Positions 34,053 through 44,171 of a DNA stretch of 64,000 nt are shown piece after piece. This DNA is from Saccharopolyspora spinosa NRRL 18395. Its GTDB lineage: Bacteria; Actinomycetota; Actinomycetes; Mycobacteriales; Pseudonocardiaceae. The stretch is from contig NZ_GL877880.1 in the NCBI RefSeq assembly GCF_000194155.1, positions 69,030-133,029 on the forward strand, written 5' to 3'. The notes below the pieces were generated by a model. That model did no database searches. It was not told the DNA's origin and saw only the letters and a program-made list of their open reading frames with translations. A program made the position numbers and the translations under genes. Every line of letters begins with the position of its first letter. Positions within the stretch are counted from its first letter, which is position 1.

Positions 34053-35006
34053 GTGACCAACACGGCACCGATCGACCTCCGCTCCGACACGGTCACGCGT
34101 CCCGACGAGCAGATGTCTGCGGCGATGGCCGCCGCGGAAGTCGGCGACGACGTGCTCGACCACGACCCGACGATGCGCGCGCTGGAAGAACGTGCCGCGC
34201 AGCTGCTCGGCACCACCGCAGCGCTGTGGGTGCCGAGCGGCACGATGGGCAACCTGATCGCGCTGATGCTGCACCTGAAACGCGGCGATCGGTTCCTCGC
34301 GCCGCGCGGCTCGCACGTGCTGCACCACGAGCTCGGCTCCGCCGCCTGGCTGGCCGGCGGCATGCCGGACCCGCTGGAGTGGAGCGCCGGTCCGACGCTG
34401 TTGTGCCTGGAGAACACGCACAACAGCGCGGGCGGCACGGTGATCCCGCTGCACGAGCACGCCCAGCTGGCGGCGGCTGCGCGTGACAGCGGGCTGCGGG
34501 TCCACCTCGACGGGGCCAGGGTCTGGAACGCCTCGGTGGCGCTTGGTGTGCCGCCAGCCGCGCTGACCGTCGGCGTCGACACCGTGCAGGCTTGCCTGAG
34601 CAAAGGGCTCGGCGCCCCGGTTGGTTCCGTCGTCGCAGGTAGCGACGACTTCGTCAGGGAAGCCCGCCGGGTGCGCAAGATGCTCGGCGGCGGGGTCCGG
34701 CAAGGCGGCGTGCTGGCGGCGGCCGGACTCGTCGCGCTGGACCGGATCGACGCGCTCGCCGAGGACCACGAGAACGCCCGCGCGCTCGCCGCAGGACTGG
34801 CCGAGATCGGCTGGGAAGTCACCCGTCCGCAGACCAACATCGTTCTTGCGGCCGTTCCCGATGTGCGGCTGACCCTGGAACGCTTGGACGTGGCCGGAGT
34901 GCGAGCGGTGCCGATGAGCGGGCAGGTCCGGTTCGTGACGCACCGCGACGTGTCGACGGCCGACATCAAGGAAGCGCTGCACAGGATCAGCGAAGCGCGC
35001 ATTTGA
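34053..35006 (+). CDS. Low-specificity L-threonine aldolase family protein
   Basis: 317 aa, a fold-type I PLP enzyme. Motifs are DLRSDTVTRP at the start, EVGDDVLDHDPT, HLDGARVWNAS, and the Schiff-base lysine in CLSKGLGAPVGS. It cleaves L-threonine or L-allo-threonine to glycine and acetaldehyde. GTG 34053 has only a weak ribosome site. Divergent from the sigma-factor operon. Confidence 0.92.
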   Translation: MTNTAPIDLRSDTVTRPDEQMSAAMAAAEVGDDVLDHDPTMRALEERAAQLLGTTAALWVPSGTMGNLIALMLHLKRGDRFLAPRGSHVLHHELGSAAWLAGGMPDPLEWSAGPTLLCLENTHNSAGGTVIPLHEHAQLAAAARDSGLRVHLDGARVWNASVALGVPPAALTVGVDTVQACLSKGLGAPVGSVVAGSDDFVREARRVRKMLGGGVRQGGVLAAAGLVALDRIDALAEDHENARALAAGLAEIGWEVTRPQTNIVLAAVPDVRLTLERLDVAGVRAVPMSGQVRFVTHRDVSTADIKEALHRISEARI

Positions 35007-35029
35007 TATGACTTATGCCACATCAAGGA

Positions 35030-35085
35030 CTGGCGTCGTCGGACGAGTCTGAGAACCCGCGACGGTGCAAGCCGCGTAGGTGGAC
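35030..35085 (-). repeat. Intergenic structured repeat, partial copy R7
   Basis: On the minus strand: GCTTGCACCGTCGCGGGTTC followed by TCAGACTCGTCCGACGACG. Only the 5' arm of the element survives. Confidence 0.6.
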
Positions 35086-35142
35086 CAAACGACTGCGCTT
35101 CAAAGATCAAGAACGGGTACTGAGCTCCAGTCTGGAGGACAC

Positions 35143-35742
35143 ATGGTGCGCTGGGTCGTGTTCGACTACGGCGAGGTGATCAGCCGACGCACGACGGCGC
35201 TGCCCGCGATCGCGGCGCTGCTCGACGCAGATCCGCCGGAGTTCGAGAAGGCCTACTTCGCCGAGCGCGTCGCCTACGACTGGGGTCTCCCCGACCTGGA
35301 GTACTGGCAAGCGGTGGCGGCGAGGCTGGGCAAGAGCGTCGATGCCGAGCTGTCCGAGCGGCTGACCCGCGCCGACGTCGCTGGCTGGTCGGAAACCGAG
35401 CCGGAATCCGTGCAACTGCTGGAAGACCTGCACCGGCAGGGCGTCACGATGGCGGTGCTGTCCAACGCGTCGTCGACGTTCGGGCGAGCGGCGGAGCAGA
35501 CGAACTGGGCGCGGCTGTTCAAGCACCTGATCTTCTCGGGCGACCTGCGACTGGCGAAGCCGGACGCGGGGATCTACCGGGTCCTGCTCGAAACGCTCGA
35601 CGCCCCGGCGGATGAGTGCCTGTTCTTCGACGACCGCCAGGAGAACGTGGACGGAGCTCGCGAAGCGGGCCTCCACGCGGAGCGCTGGCAGACCGCGGAA
35701 GAGGCCCGAGCCACCCTCCGAACCCACGGCGTCCTCCCCTAA
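35143..35742 (+). CDS. HAD-superfamily hydrolase (subfamily IA)
   Basis: 199 aa from ATG 35143 with GGAGGACAC upstream. HAD motif I VFDYGEVIS (nucleophile Asp), motif II LSNAS, the Lys of motif III in LAKPDAGIY and motif IV FFDDRQENVDGA are all present, with a helical cap between I and II. It is probably a small-molecule phosphatase; substrate unknown. A very stable hairpin follows. Confidence 0.9.
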   Translation: MVRWVVFDYGEVISRRTTALPAIAALLDADPPEFEKAYFAERVAYDWGLPDLEYWQAVAARLGKSVDAELSERLTRADVAGWSETEPESVQLLEDLHRQGVTMAVLSNASSTFGRAAEQTNWARLFKHLIFSGDLRLAKPDAGIYRVLLETLDAPADECLFFDDRQENVDGAREAGLHAERWQTAEEARATLRTHGVLP

Positions 35743-35871
35743 CCAGCCCCCTTTCCCCAGCCAAGGGCGCTTCGCCCCCTTGATACCGCAGCGCGAAGCG
35801 CCTGCTTGGGGGGTGGCGGTCCGGCGACGGGTAGGTGCCCCTCACTCATCACTTGATTGGGTGGAACGGGT

Positions 35872-35924
35872 GAGGTGAGGGGCACCCTTGAGCGGCTGTG
35901 CCGCTCAAGGGTGCCCCTCACCTC
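35872..35924. terminator. Very strong bidirectional terminator hairpin
   Basis: A perfect 25-bp stem (GAGGTGAGGGGCACCC... / ...GGGTGCCCCTCACCTC) with the loop TGT, between convergent genes. Outer segments GATTGG..GGAAC / GTTCC..CCAATC extend it to about 35853-35936. It shares arms with the hairpin at 18654-18703. Confidence 0.8.
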
Positions 35925-35938
35925 GTTCCAATCGAGGG

Positions 35939-36103
35939 TCAGGGTTTGATCTGCTTGCGGTCCCGGGCCCAGCCGATCGCGGCGGTGGCGACGAAGAGCA
36001 CGCCGCCGATCACGGCGAGCCAGAACAGCCCCTTGATGACGAAGCCCGCCACCGAGATCACCAGCCACAACAGCAACAGGCCGCCGATCACCTTCCACAA
36101 CAT
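35939..36103 (-). CDS. Small two-helix membrane protein
   Basis: 54 aa from ATG 36103 with GAGGTG upstream. Two hydrophobic helices (MLWKVIGGLLLLWLVISVAG and LFWLAVIGGVLFVATAAIGW) and a basic tail (ARDRKQIKP). Such peptides are widespread in actinobacteria and have no assigned function. It is followed by the strong hairpin shared with the HAD gene. Confidence 0.7.
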   Translation of the reverse strand: MLWKVIGGLLLLWLVISVAGFVIKGLFWLAVIGGVLFVATAAIGWARDRKQIKP

Positions 36104-36465
36104 CGCAAGCACCTCAGCTCGACCGCGCCGGATCCCGTCCTGCCTCCAGCGTGCCAGACAACCAGCCCGCAGCGGCCTCCCGAAAGCCCATACCAGGGAA
36201 AACTCAGGGAACCCCGAGAACAGCCGCCACCGGTCAGAACCCGTGAGCATTTCTGCGCGCCACAGCGTCTAGCGCGAAGCGAACGGCTCGTTCACCTCGG
36301 TAGACGGCGCAAACGGTCCGTTCGCTTCAACCACCAGCCCGCCAACCCCACGAGACACATGCGAAGCGAACGGCTCGTTCACCTCGGTAGACGGCGCAAA
36401 CGGTCCGTTCGCTTCAACCAACGTCTTCCGGAACTGTCGTTGACAGCCCCCGGAGCATTCATGGG
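36104..36465. other. 362-bp gap with duplicated 60-bp hairpin repeat
   Basis: It separates two minus-strand genes. Apart from the two 60-bp repeats (36274-36333 and 36361-36420) nothing was found. Confidence 0.6.
36274..36420. repeat. Two identical 60-bp direct repeats, each a hairpin
   Basis: Units 36274-36333 and 36361-36420 are identical and 27 bp apart. Each carries GAAGCGAACGG and CCGTTCGCTTC as complementary arms, related to the hairpin after purL (14699-14745). It lies just downstream of the aminotransferase stop. Confidence 0.8.
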
Positions 36466-37644
36466 TCAGGAGGCGCCTGGGAGCCAGCGGGACAGGCGGT
36501 CCAGGGCTTCGGCGATGTCTTCGGTGCTCCCGGCGAAGGACATCCTCAGGAAGCGGTTGCCCAGCACCGGGTCGAAGTCGACACCCGGCACCACCGCGAC
36601 ACCGGTTTCGTCCAGCAGCCGCCGGCAGAATCCCGTCGCGTCGTCGGTGAGGTGCCCGATGTCCGCCCAGGCGTAGAACGCCCCGTCGGCCGGGGCGACC
36701 CGGGTGATGCCGAGGTCCGCGAGGCGCTTCAGCAGCAGCTCCCGATTCGTCCGGTAGCGCTCGACGTGCGCGCCGACCTCGGCGTAGGCGTCCTCGGAGA
36801 ACGCCGCGACCGCCCCGTGTTGCGACAGCGCGGGCGGGCAGAGCGTGAAGTTCCCGGTCAGCGAGTCCACCGCGCGGCGCAGCCGCGGCGGCACCAGCAT
36901 CCAGCCCAGCCGCCAGCCCGTCATGGACCAGAACTTGGAGAACGAGTTCACCACGACCGCTTCGCGGGCGAACTCCCACGCCGAGTGCAGTGAATCTCCG
37001 TAGCTGAGCCCGTGGTAGATCTCGTCGCTGATCAGCTGCACGCCGTTGGTCTCGCACCACCGCGCGAGCCCGGCTAGCTCATCGCGGGAGAGCACCGTGC
37101 CGGTCGGGTTCGCGGGGCTCGCCACGATGAGCCCGCGCACCGGCTCGTCGAGCGCGTCCAGCATCGCCACGGTCGGCTGGAAGCGGGTCGTCTCGTCGCA
37201 CGGCAGCTCCACGACTTCGCAGCCCAGTGCCGCCAGGATGTTCCGGTAGGCCGGGTAGCCGGGGCGAGCCAGGGCGACCCGGTCCCCGGCGTCGAAAGCG
37301 CTGAGGAACGCGAGCAGGAAGGCGCCGGAGGCGCCGGTCGTCACCACGACGTCGTCGGCCTGGACCGCCAGTCCGTAAGACCGGTCGTAGTGCCCGGCGA
37401 TCGATTCGCGCAGTTCAGGAAGGCCGAGCTGCTCGGTGTAGCCGAGCGCGTGGTGGTTCAACGCCCGCGCGGCGGCTTCGCGGACGGCGTTCGGCGCGGG
37501 CGTGGCGGGCTGGCCGGCGGCCAGCGAGACCACGTCGCCCTTCGACCGCTGCCGCGCTGCGGCCGCGGACAGAACCTCCATCACCTGGAACGGCTCGACG
37601 GCCGCCCGCTCGGCGACCCGTAATGCAGTGGCGCTGTCGAACAT
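36466..37644 (-). CDS. Class I/II PLP-dependent aminotransferase
   Basis: 392 aa, fold-type I. Motifs are SLAAGQPATPAP, GYTEQLGLPELRESI, TTGASGAFLLAF, SPANPTGTVLS, ISDEIYHGLSYG, the lysine in NSFSKFWSMTGWRLGW and the substrate-carboxylate Arg in NRFLRMSF. It resembles aspartate/alanine-type aminotransferases of the MalY/AspC superfamily; the amino donor cannot be fixed from sequence. Monocistronic, followed by the duplicated hairpin repeat. Confidence 0.92.
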   Translation of the reverse strand: MFDSATALRVAERAAVEPFQVMEVLSAAAARQRSKGDVVSLAAGQPATPAPNAVREAAARALNHHALGYTEQLGLPELRESIAGHYDRSYGLAVQADDVVVTTGASGAFLLAFLSAFDAGDRVALARPGYPAYRNILAALGCEVVELPCDETTRFQPTVAMLDALDEPVRGLIVASPANPTGTVLSRDELAGLARWCETNGVQLISDEIYHGLSYGDSLHSAWEFAREAVVVNSFSKFWSMTGWRLGWMLVPPRLRRAVDSLTGNFTLCPPALSQHGAVAAFSEDAYAEVGAHVERYRTNRELLLKRLADLGITRVAPADGAFYAWADIGHLTDDATGFCRRLLDETGVAVVPGVDFDPVLGNRFLRMSFAGSTEDIAEALDRLSRWLPGAS

Positions 37645-38026
37645 GCCCCCAGCCTGCCAGGTGCCTGGTCAACCCCGGACACCTGGCCGCCTCCCGCTGG
37701 CACCTCTCCTTCGAATGCAAGCTCAGACACGGCCTTTGAACGCGGGCTTTGTCCTTGAAGCGGCGAAGCCGCCTAGCTGTGGTGTCCGGGGAGATTGTCC
37801 TGGGTTGAGGGTGAGGAAGACCTCCGGTTGTGAAGTGGAGATGTCGAGTAACCACGTTCACGACCAGGATGCCTGCGGGGACACCCCGCACCCCGGGCTA
37901 TCTCGCGAGGACAGCCCCGACACGACGTATTGGACGTAACGCGCGCGGGGATCCGGGAGTCGAGAAGTCCTCTGAGGTTCCGCCGTCGGCACCGCCATGC
38001 AAAACGGGCCTGGAAACAGGTGCCCG
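37645..38026. other. 382-bp gap with repeat copy R4
   Basis: Between the aminotransferase start and the type VII effector stop. Only repeat R4 was recognised. Confidence 0.6.
37903..38016 (+). repeat. Intergenic structured repeat, partial copy R4
   Basis: TCGCGAGGACAGCCCCGACA, the GTATTGG loop, GCGCGGGGATCC, CTCTGAGGTTCCGCC and the CACCGCC...GCCTGGAA tail seen in R1. The 5' outer arm is absent or degenerate. The inner stem CCCCG / CGGGG is kept. It ends about 10 bp before the effector stop codon. Confidence 0.75.
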
Positions 38027-39238
38027 TCAGTAGCCCTGGTAGCCGCCGCCCTGGGACATGGACTTCAGGCCCGGGTGCCCTCCGAAGCCGCCGTAGCGGT
38101 CGAAGGTGTAGCGGACCCCGGCGATGATGTTGTCCACCGGATTCCAGATGTCGCCGTGCCCGGGGAGCTTGTGCGCCTGGAACGTCGGGTCGATGCACTG
38201 CATCAGGCCCTTCGACGGCGTTCCCTTCGCTGCGTTGGAGTCCCAGTCGTTGATCGCGTGCGGGTTGCCGCCCGACTCCTTCTGGATGATCGTCCAGATC
38301 TCGTCGATGTTGTCCTCGGTGACCGGGATGCCGTTGGCTTGCAAGATCTTGATGGCCTCCCGGATCCACTGCTCGACGTTGCCGGGCGGCGGACCGCTGC
38401 TGGGCGGGCCACCGCTGGGCCCGAGGCCACCGCCGCCACCGCCGCCTCCGCCACCGGAGCCGCCGGAGCCGCCGGATTCACCGCCCCCGCCACCACCGGC
38501 ACCACCAGAACCGCCAGAACCGCCGGACCCGCCGGATGAGCTCGACTCGGCGCCGGGCGTGGCGGACTGCTGGTTGGTCTGCGAGGGCGGGGTCACGTCC
38601 CAGTCGACCTGCCGCCCCGGGGTCGGCGTGAACGGTTGCTCGCCGGCCTTCGGCAGTGAGGACAACGCTCCGGTGAGCCCTGCCGCGGCGCCGCGCAACT
38701 CGCCCAGCGCGGCGTCGAGCTTCGAGTTCGCCTCGTCGATCTTCCCCTTGGCCTCCTGGGCGTGGTCCTGCATGGCCTTCCTGATGGCCTCGTCGCGCCG
38801 TCCCGCCGCCTCCTCCTTGGCGGCCTGGTCGGTCGTTCCGGCGATCTCCTTCTGGTAGGCGTCCTCGGCGCGCCGCGCATCGGCCAGCGCCCGCTCGCCG
38901 ATCGCGTTGGCCTGGTCTTTGGCGGCCTGCACCGCCTCCGCCGCTCGGTCCAGCACGTCGGCCGAGCTCTGCAACGCCTCGCGGGCCTTGTCGAACCCGC
39001 CGGTCATCTTGCCCATGTAGGCGACGAAGGCGTCCGCGGAGGCACCCTCCCACGCCCCGTCGAGACTGCGCACGGACTGGTCTAGATCGTGCCCGTGGTC
39101 GCCGGTCGTACCGGCCGCCTCGCGCCAGCGGTTGCCGATCGCGCGGATGTCCTCCGGTTTGCTGTCCTCGATCTTGCGCAGCTGCTCGGCGAGCTCGCCC
39201 CCACCGGGCTTGCTCGCCACCTCTCCTGAAATCCCCAT
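38027..39238 (-). CDS. Probable type VII-secreted effector: WXG100-like domain plus lytic transglycosylase
   Basis: 403 aa without a Sec signal. The N-terminal ~110 residues resemble an ESX/WXG100 helical hairpin with LDGAWEGASADAF (WEG at 63-65). A long Ala/Glu-rich coiled coil (110-200), then a Pro/Gly/Ser-rich linker (~215-290), precede a C-terminal SLT-type lytic domain. That domain has the probable catalytic Glu321 (IIQKESGGNPHAIND), SKGLMQCIDPTF and a GVRYTFDRYGGF end. It would cut peptidoglycan glycan strands after export. Encoded 12 bp after its small partner. Confidence 0.85.
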   Translation of the reverse strand: MGISGEVASKPGGGELAEQLRKIEDSKPEDIRAIGNRWREAAGTTGDHGHDLDQSVRSLDGAWEGASADAFVAYMGKMTGGFDKAREALQSSADVLDRAAEAVQAAKDQANAIGERALADARRAEDAYQKEIAGTTDQAAKEEAAGRRDEAIRKAMQDHAQEAKGKIDEANSKLDAALGELRGAAAGLTGALSSLPKAGEQPFTPTPGRQVDWDVTPPSQTNQQSATPGAESSSSGGSGGSGGSGGAGGGGGGESGGSGGSGGGGGGGGGGLGPSGGPPSSGPPPGNVEQWIREAIKILQANGIPVTEDNIDEIWTIIQKESGGNPHAINDWDSNAAKGTPSKGLMQCIDPTFQAHKLPGHGDIWNPVDNIIAGVRYTFDRYGGFGGHPGLKSMSQGGGYQGY

Positions 39239-39250
39239 CTGGTCCCCAGT

Positions 39251-39550
39251 TCAGCGGAACGATTCGACGTTCGCCTGGTCGATGTCCTCGACGGTGGTCC
39301 GCACCGCGTCGAGCGCGCTGCTCGCGCTGCGCAGCAACTGCTCCCCGGCGTCCAGCTCCCGCTTGCCCGTGGCGTCGAGCTCGGTGATCGCGGACGCGAA
39401 CGATCCCGCCGCCTCCAGCTCGCCGAAGATCGCGCCGTCGACGTGCTGGCCTTCGAAGCCGTCTCCGACCGCCCCGACCGGCCCGGCCTTGCCGTCCAAC
39501 ACCGCTCGGCAGTCCTCCAGGGCTTGTATGTTGTAGCCCGCCTGGGTCAC
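39251..39550 (-). CDS. Small ESX/EspC-like type VII partner protein
   Basis: 99 aa, all-helical, no signal peptide. A central turn (GDGFEGQHVDGAIFGELEAA) and heptad-like C-terminal helix (LLRSASSALDAVRTTVEDID) are consistent with the EspC/WXG100-related superfamily. It precedes the effector by 12 bp on the same strand. Such pairs typically form a heterodimer recognised by a type VII ATPase. No canonical YxxxD/E secretion tail is obvious. Confidence 0.7.
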   Translation of the reverse strand: MTQAGYNIQALEDCRAVLDGKAGPVGAVGDGFEGQHVDGAIFGELEAAGSFASAITELDATGKRELDAGEQLLRSASSALDAVRTTVEDIDQANVESFR

Positions 39551-39632
39551 GGCTCCTCCTCGCGCTCAACCCCGCACATTCGACGGCGGGCACTGCGGCC
39601 CGGTTCCGCGGGCCAGAGCAAGAACATCAGAA

Positions 39633-39676
39633 AAACCCGCCCGGTGTCGGGGAATTCCCAATCATCGGGCGGGTTT
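39633..39676 (-). terminator. Rho-independent terminator of purD
   Basis: An 11-bp perfect stem (AAACCCGCCCG / CGGGCGGGTTT). On the minus strand the hairpin is followed by TTTTTCTGATG. 20 bp after the purD stop. Confidence 0.85.
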
Positions 39677-39695
39677 CAGCGAAGTTTCGAGCCAG

Positions 39696-40958
<1,263 letters not shown>

Positions 40959-40966
40959 AAACCGTG

Positions 40967-40972
40967 AGGGTA
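40967..40972 (-). promoter_or_regulatory. Putative -10 of a leaderless purD promoter
   Basis: TACCCT on the minus strand, 8 nt before GTG 40958. Confidence 0.5.
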
Positions 40973-41179
40973 GAGCGTGCGGCACGCCACGTCCGCAATG
41001 CCCCCGCCAATCCTCGCGCGGATGCCTCACGTGGCTAGATCATCCGGCCGGTCCCGGTAGTTCACCTGGCCGTTGTCGCCGGGTCTCCGCGCCTTGCGCG
41101 AATGGTCGATTACGGCGGTCAGTGTTTTGCCCGAATGTGCAGCGTTGATCGACATGCTGCGCGAGACACAGGAGGGCAA

Positions 41180-42295
41180 ATGACGATCCGGGTACGCATG
41201 ACGGCTCTGTCCGTCGCGGGCGCAGCGGCGTTGGGGCTCATCACCGCGCCCGCCATCGCCGCACCGAACGGGCCGCAGGACAACGACCAGGTGGCGGTCT
41301 TCGGGCACCGAGGTGCCTCCGGGTACCGGCCGGAGCACACGCTGGCCTCGTATGAGCTGGCGGCCCGGATGGGTGCCGACTACATCGAGCCGGACCTGGT
41401 GCCCACCAAGGACGGCGTGCTGGTCGCGCGGCACGAGAACGAGATCGGCGGCACCACCGACGTCGCCGCGCATCCCGAGTTCACCGCCCGCAAGACCACC
41501 AAGGTCATCGACGGCACCTCGATCACCGGGTGGTTCACCGAGGACTTCACCCTCGCCGAGCTCAAGACGCTGCGCGCCAAGGAGCGCATCCCGGCAATCC
41601 GGCCGAACAACACGATCTACAACGGCCGCTACGAGGTGCCGACGTTCCAGGAGGTCCTGGACCTGCGCGAGCGGCTGTCCCGGGAGCTGCACCGCGAGAT
41701 CGGCGTCGCCCCGGAGACCAAACACCCCAGCTACTTCGCCAAGCTCGGCCTGCCGCTGGAGCCCGGCGTGGTCAAGGCGCTGACCCGCAGCGGCCTGAAC
41801 CGGCCGAAGGCCAAGGTCGCCGTGCAGTCGTTCGAGGTGGGCAACCTCAAGGAGCTCGACCGGGTGCTGCGGGTGCAGCTCGTGCAGCTGATCAGCAACT
41901 CCGGCGCGCCGCAGGACTTCATCGAGTCCGGTGACCCGCGCACCTACGCCGACCTGGTCAAGCCGGAGGGCCTGCGGGAGATCGCCGGGTATGCGGACGT
42001 GATCGGCCCGGACACGAAGGTGATCCTGCCGGTGAACGCCGACGGCTTCCTCACCAAGCCGACCAACGTCGTCGCCGACGCGCACGCGGCCGGGCTCGAC
42101 GTGGTGCCGTACACGGTCCGCGCGGAGAACAACTTCCTGCCGGCCGACTTCCGGTCCTCGGCCGACCCGGCCGCTTTCGGCGACGTCTTCGGGTTCTTCC
42201 GGGCGCTGTTCGACCAGGGCATCGACGGAATCTTCAGCGACCAGCCGGACATCGCCGTCACCGCCCGCGACGACTTCGCTGCGACGCACCGCTGA
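41180..42295 (+). CDS. glpQ: Secreted glycerophosphodiester phosphodiesterase
   Basis: 371 aa from ATG 41180 (GGAGGGCAA upstream); an earlier in-frame ATG at 41102 would bury the signal peptide. Residues 1-28 form a Sec signal ending TAPAIAA. GDPD signature: GHRGASGYRPEHTLASY (His43, Arg44, Glu52), YIEPDLVPTKDGVLVARHE (Glu70, Asp72, His85) and GIDGIFSDQPD near the C-terminus. The length and an inserted central region place it in the GlpQ group. It releases glycerol-3-phosphate from glycerophosphodiesters outside the cell, useful for phosphate and carbon scavenging. No PHO box was identified. Confidence 0.93.
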   Translation: MTIRVRMTALSVAGAAALGLITAPAIAAPNGPQDNDQVAVFGHRGASGYRPEHTLASYELAARMGADYIEPDLVPTKDGVLVARHENEIGGTTDVAAHPEFTARKTTKVIDGTSITGWFTEDFTLAELKTLRAKERIPAIRPNNTIYNGRYEVPTFQEVLDLRERLSRELHREIGVAPETKHPSYFAKLGLPLEPGVVKALTRSGLNRPKAKVAVQSFEVGNLKELDRVLRVQLVQLISNSGAPQDFIESGDPRTYADLVKPEGLREIAGYADVIGPDTKVILPVNADGFLTKPTNVVADAHAAGLDVVPYTVRAENNFLPADFRSSADPAAFGDVFGFFRALFDQGIDGIFSDQPDIAVTARDDFAATHR

Positions 42296-42315
42296 GCCAG
42301 CTCCTAGCGGTCCCC

Positions 42316-42380
42316 GGGAACCGCAGTTTCAATTGAAACTGTGGTTCCCGGTGTTTCGTGCACAGTTTCAATTGAAACTG
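42316..42380. repeat. Two CAGTTTCAATTGAAACTG palindromes after glpQ
   Basis: Perfect 18-mers at 42324-42341 and 42363-42380. The first is embedded in a 34-bp near-palindrome, GGGAACCG...TGGTTCCC (42316-42349), and so forms a strong hairpin just after the glpQ stop. Confidence 0.85.
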
Positions 42381-42486
42381 TGGTCGACATCTGGGCGCGA
42401 GTCACCGGCCGCGCCGAGTCACCGGCCGCGCCGAGCAATTGGGCCATCGGGCCGCCTAACCTGCCCATGATGGACGGAGGTGCTCG

Positions 42487-44100
42487 GTGGCCCAACTGCT
42501 GCTCGTCCTGATCGGTGCGCTGCTGGTCACCGCTGTCGCGCGGAGCCGCGAGATCGCCTCCCCGCTGCTGCTGGTCCTCGTCGGCCTCGTCGCGTCGCTG
42601 ATCCCCGGCACGGCGCAGCTGGAGATCGATCCCGAGCTGCTGCTGACCGTCGTGCTCCCGCCGCTGCTCTACGCCGCCGCGCTGGAGAGCTCCTACACCA
42701 ACTTCCGGGCGCGGATCGCGCCGATCGTGCACCACGGCGTGCTGCAGGTCGTGGCCACGTCGTTCCTGATCGGCTGGCTGGCCTACACGCTCATCCCGGA
42801 ACTGCCGCTGGACTCGGCGATCGTGCTCGGCGCGGTCATCGCGCCGCCGGACGCGGTCACCGCCGCCGCGATCGGCCGCCAGCTGAAGCTGCCGCGCGGC
42901 GTGATGACGGTCCTCGGCGGGGAAAGCCTGATCAACGACGCCGCGGCGCTGACCATCTACCGGGTGGCGATCGCCGCGGTCGTCGGCACCACGCCGACCC
43001 TGGCCCAGGGGGCGCTGGTGTTCGTGCTGGCCGTGGTGGACGGCATCGTCGTCGGGCTGGTGTTCGGGATACTCGCGCAGATCGCCCGGACCCGCGTGCC
43101 GGACGTGCAGGTGGCGACCGTGCTGGGGGTGCTCGTGCCGTTCATCGCCTACCTCACCGCCGAGCAGCTGCACGGTTCCGGCGTGCTCGCGGTGGTGACC
43201 GCCGGGCTGTACGTCGGCCACAACCAGCCGCGTGCCCGGGCCGCGGGGCGGCTCCAGGAGCACACCGTCTGGGCGTCGATCAACCTCCTGCTGGAAAGCC
43301 TGGTGTTCGCTTACATCGGGCTGCAGCTGCACTCCGTCGTCGCAGCGCTCGTCGCTTCCGGGCGCAACATCGGCGCGGTGCTGGTGCACGCGCTGATCAT
43401 CCTGGCCGCGACGATCGGCATCCGGATCGTGTGGATGTTCTGCTCCAACTACCTGCCAGGTCTGTCGCAGCTGCTGGCCACCACCATGAAGCTCGGCAGC
43501 CGGTGGCGGCGCACCGCCGTGCTCTCGTGGGCCGGGATGCGCGGCGTGGTCACCCTCGCGGCCGCGGGCGCGATCCCGCACACCACCGGCACCGGTGAGC
43601 CGTTCCCGGCGCGGGAACTGATCCAGTTCATGGCGTTCGTGATCGCGGTCGGCACGATCCTGGTGCAGGGGACGACGCTGCCGTGGCTGATCCGCAAGCT
43701 CGGCGTCACCGACCCGGACGAGGCCGCGCGCGACGACCAGGCCGAGTCGGAGGCCCGCGTGACCGCGACCAACGCCGCCCTGCACTACCTGGACGGGCTC
43801 ACGCCCGACGACCTGCACACCAGCCCGGAGCACTTCGACCGGATCATCGGCCGGATGCGGGACCTGGTGGAGCACCAGGGGATGGCGGCGGCGGAGCAGG
43901 TCGGGCGCACGCCCGACGAGCGGGCGGACACCGCGAGCAAGGTGTTCTCCGACCTGCGCCGCGACCTGATCGAGGTACAGCGCTCGGCGATGGCCGACGA
44001 ACGGGACGCGGGCAACGTCGACGACGAGGTGCTGCGCCGCGTCCTGCGCGAACTGGACCTACAGGAAGCCGCCCTGGACAGCTCCTGGCGAAACCGCTGA
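42487..44100 (+). CDS. Na+/H+ antiporter of the CPA1 (NhaP-like) family
   Basis: 537 aa from GTG 42487 with ACGGAGG upstream. About 11-12 membrane segments fill residues 1-410. The family's ion-site region is AVIAPPDAVTAAAIGR, followed by GGESLINDAAALTIY. A cytosolic C-terminal helix bundle (~420-537), rich in charged residues, may be regulatory. It should exchange Na+ or K+ for protons across the cell membrane. Monocistronic. Confidence 0.93.
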   Translation: MAQLLLVLIGALLVTAVARSREIASPLLLVLVGLVASLIPGTAQLEIDPELLLTVVLPPLLYAAALESSYTNFRARIAPIVHHGVLQVVATSFLIGWLAYTLIPELPLDSAIVLGAVIAPPDAVTAAAIGRQLKLPRGVMTVLGGESLINDAAALTIYRVAIAAVVGTTPTLAQGALVFVLAVVDGIVVGLVFGILAQIARTRVPDVQVATVLGVLVPFIAYLTAEQLHGSGVLAVVTAGLYVGHNQPRARAAGRLQEHTVWASINLLLESLVFAYIGLQLHSVVAALVASGRNIGAVLVHALIILAATIGIRIVWMFCSNYLPGLSQLLATTMKLGSRWRRTAVLSWAGMRGVVTLAAAGAIPHTTGTGEPFPARELIQFMAFVIAVGTILVQGTTLPWLIRKLGVTDPDEAARDDQAESEARVTATNAALHYLDGLTPDDLHTSPEHFDRIIGRMRDLVEHQGMAAAEQVGRTPDERADTASKVFSDLRRDLIEVQRSAMADERDAGNVDDEVLRRVLRELDLQEAALDSSWRNR

Positions 44101-44171
44101 CCGCAGTTGCCGAACGGCCGGGGACGATCTGATTGCGCCTTTTTCATCCTGGCCGATCCGCGGCCGCCTTG

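Noticed and set aside
42304..43875. 523-codon minus-strand open frame
   Set aside because: Antisense shadow of the Na+/H+ antiporter gene.
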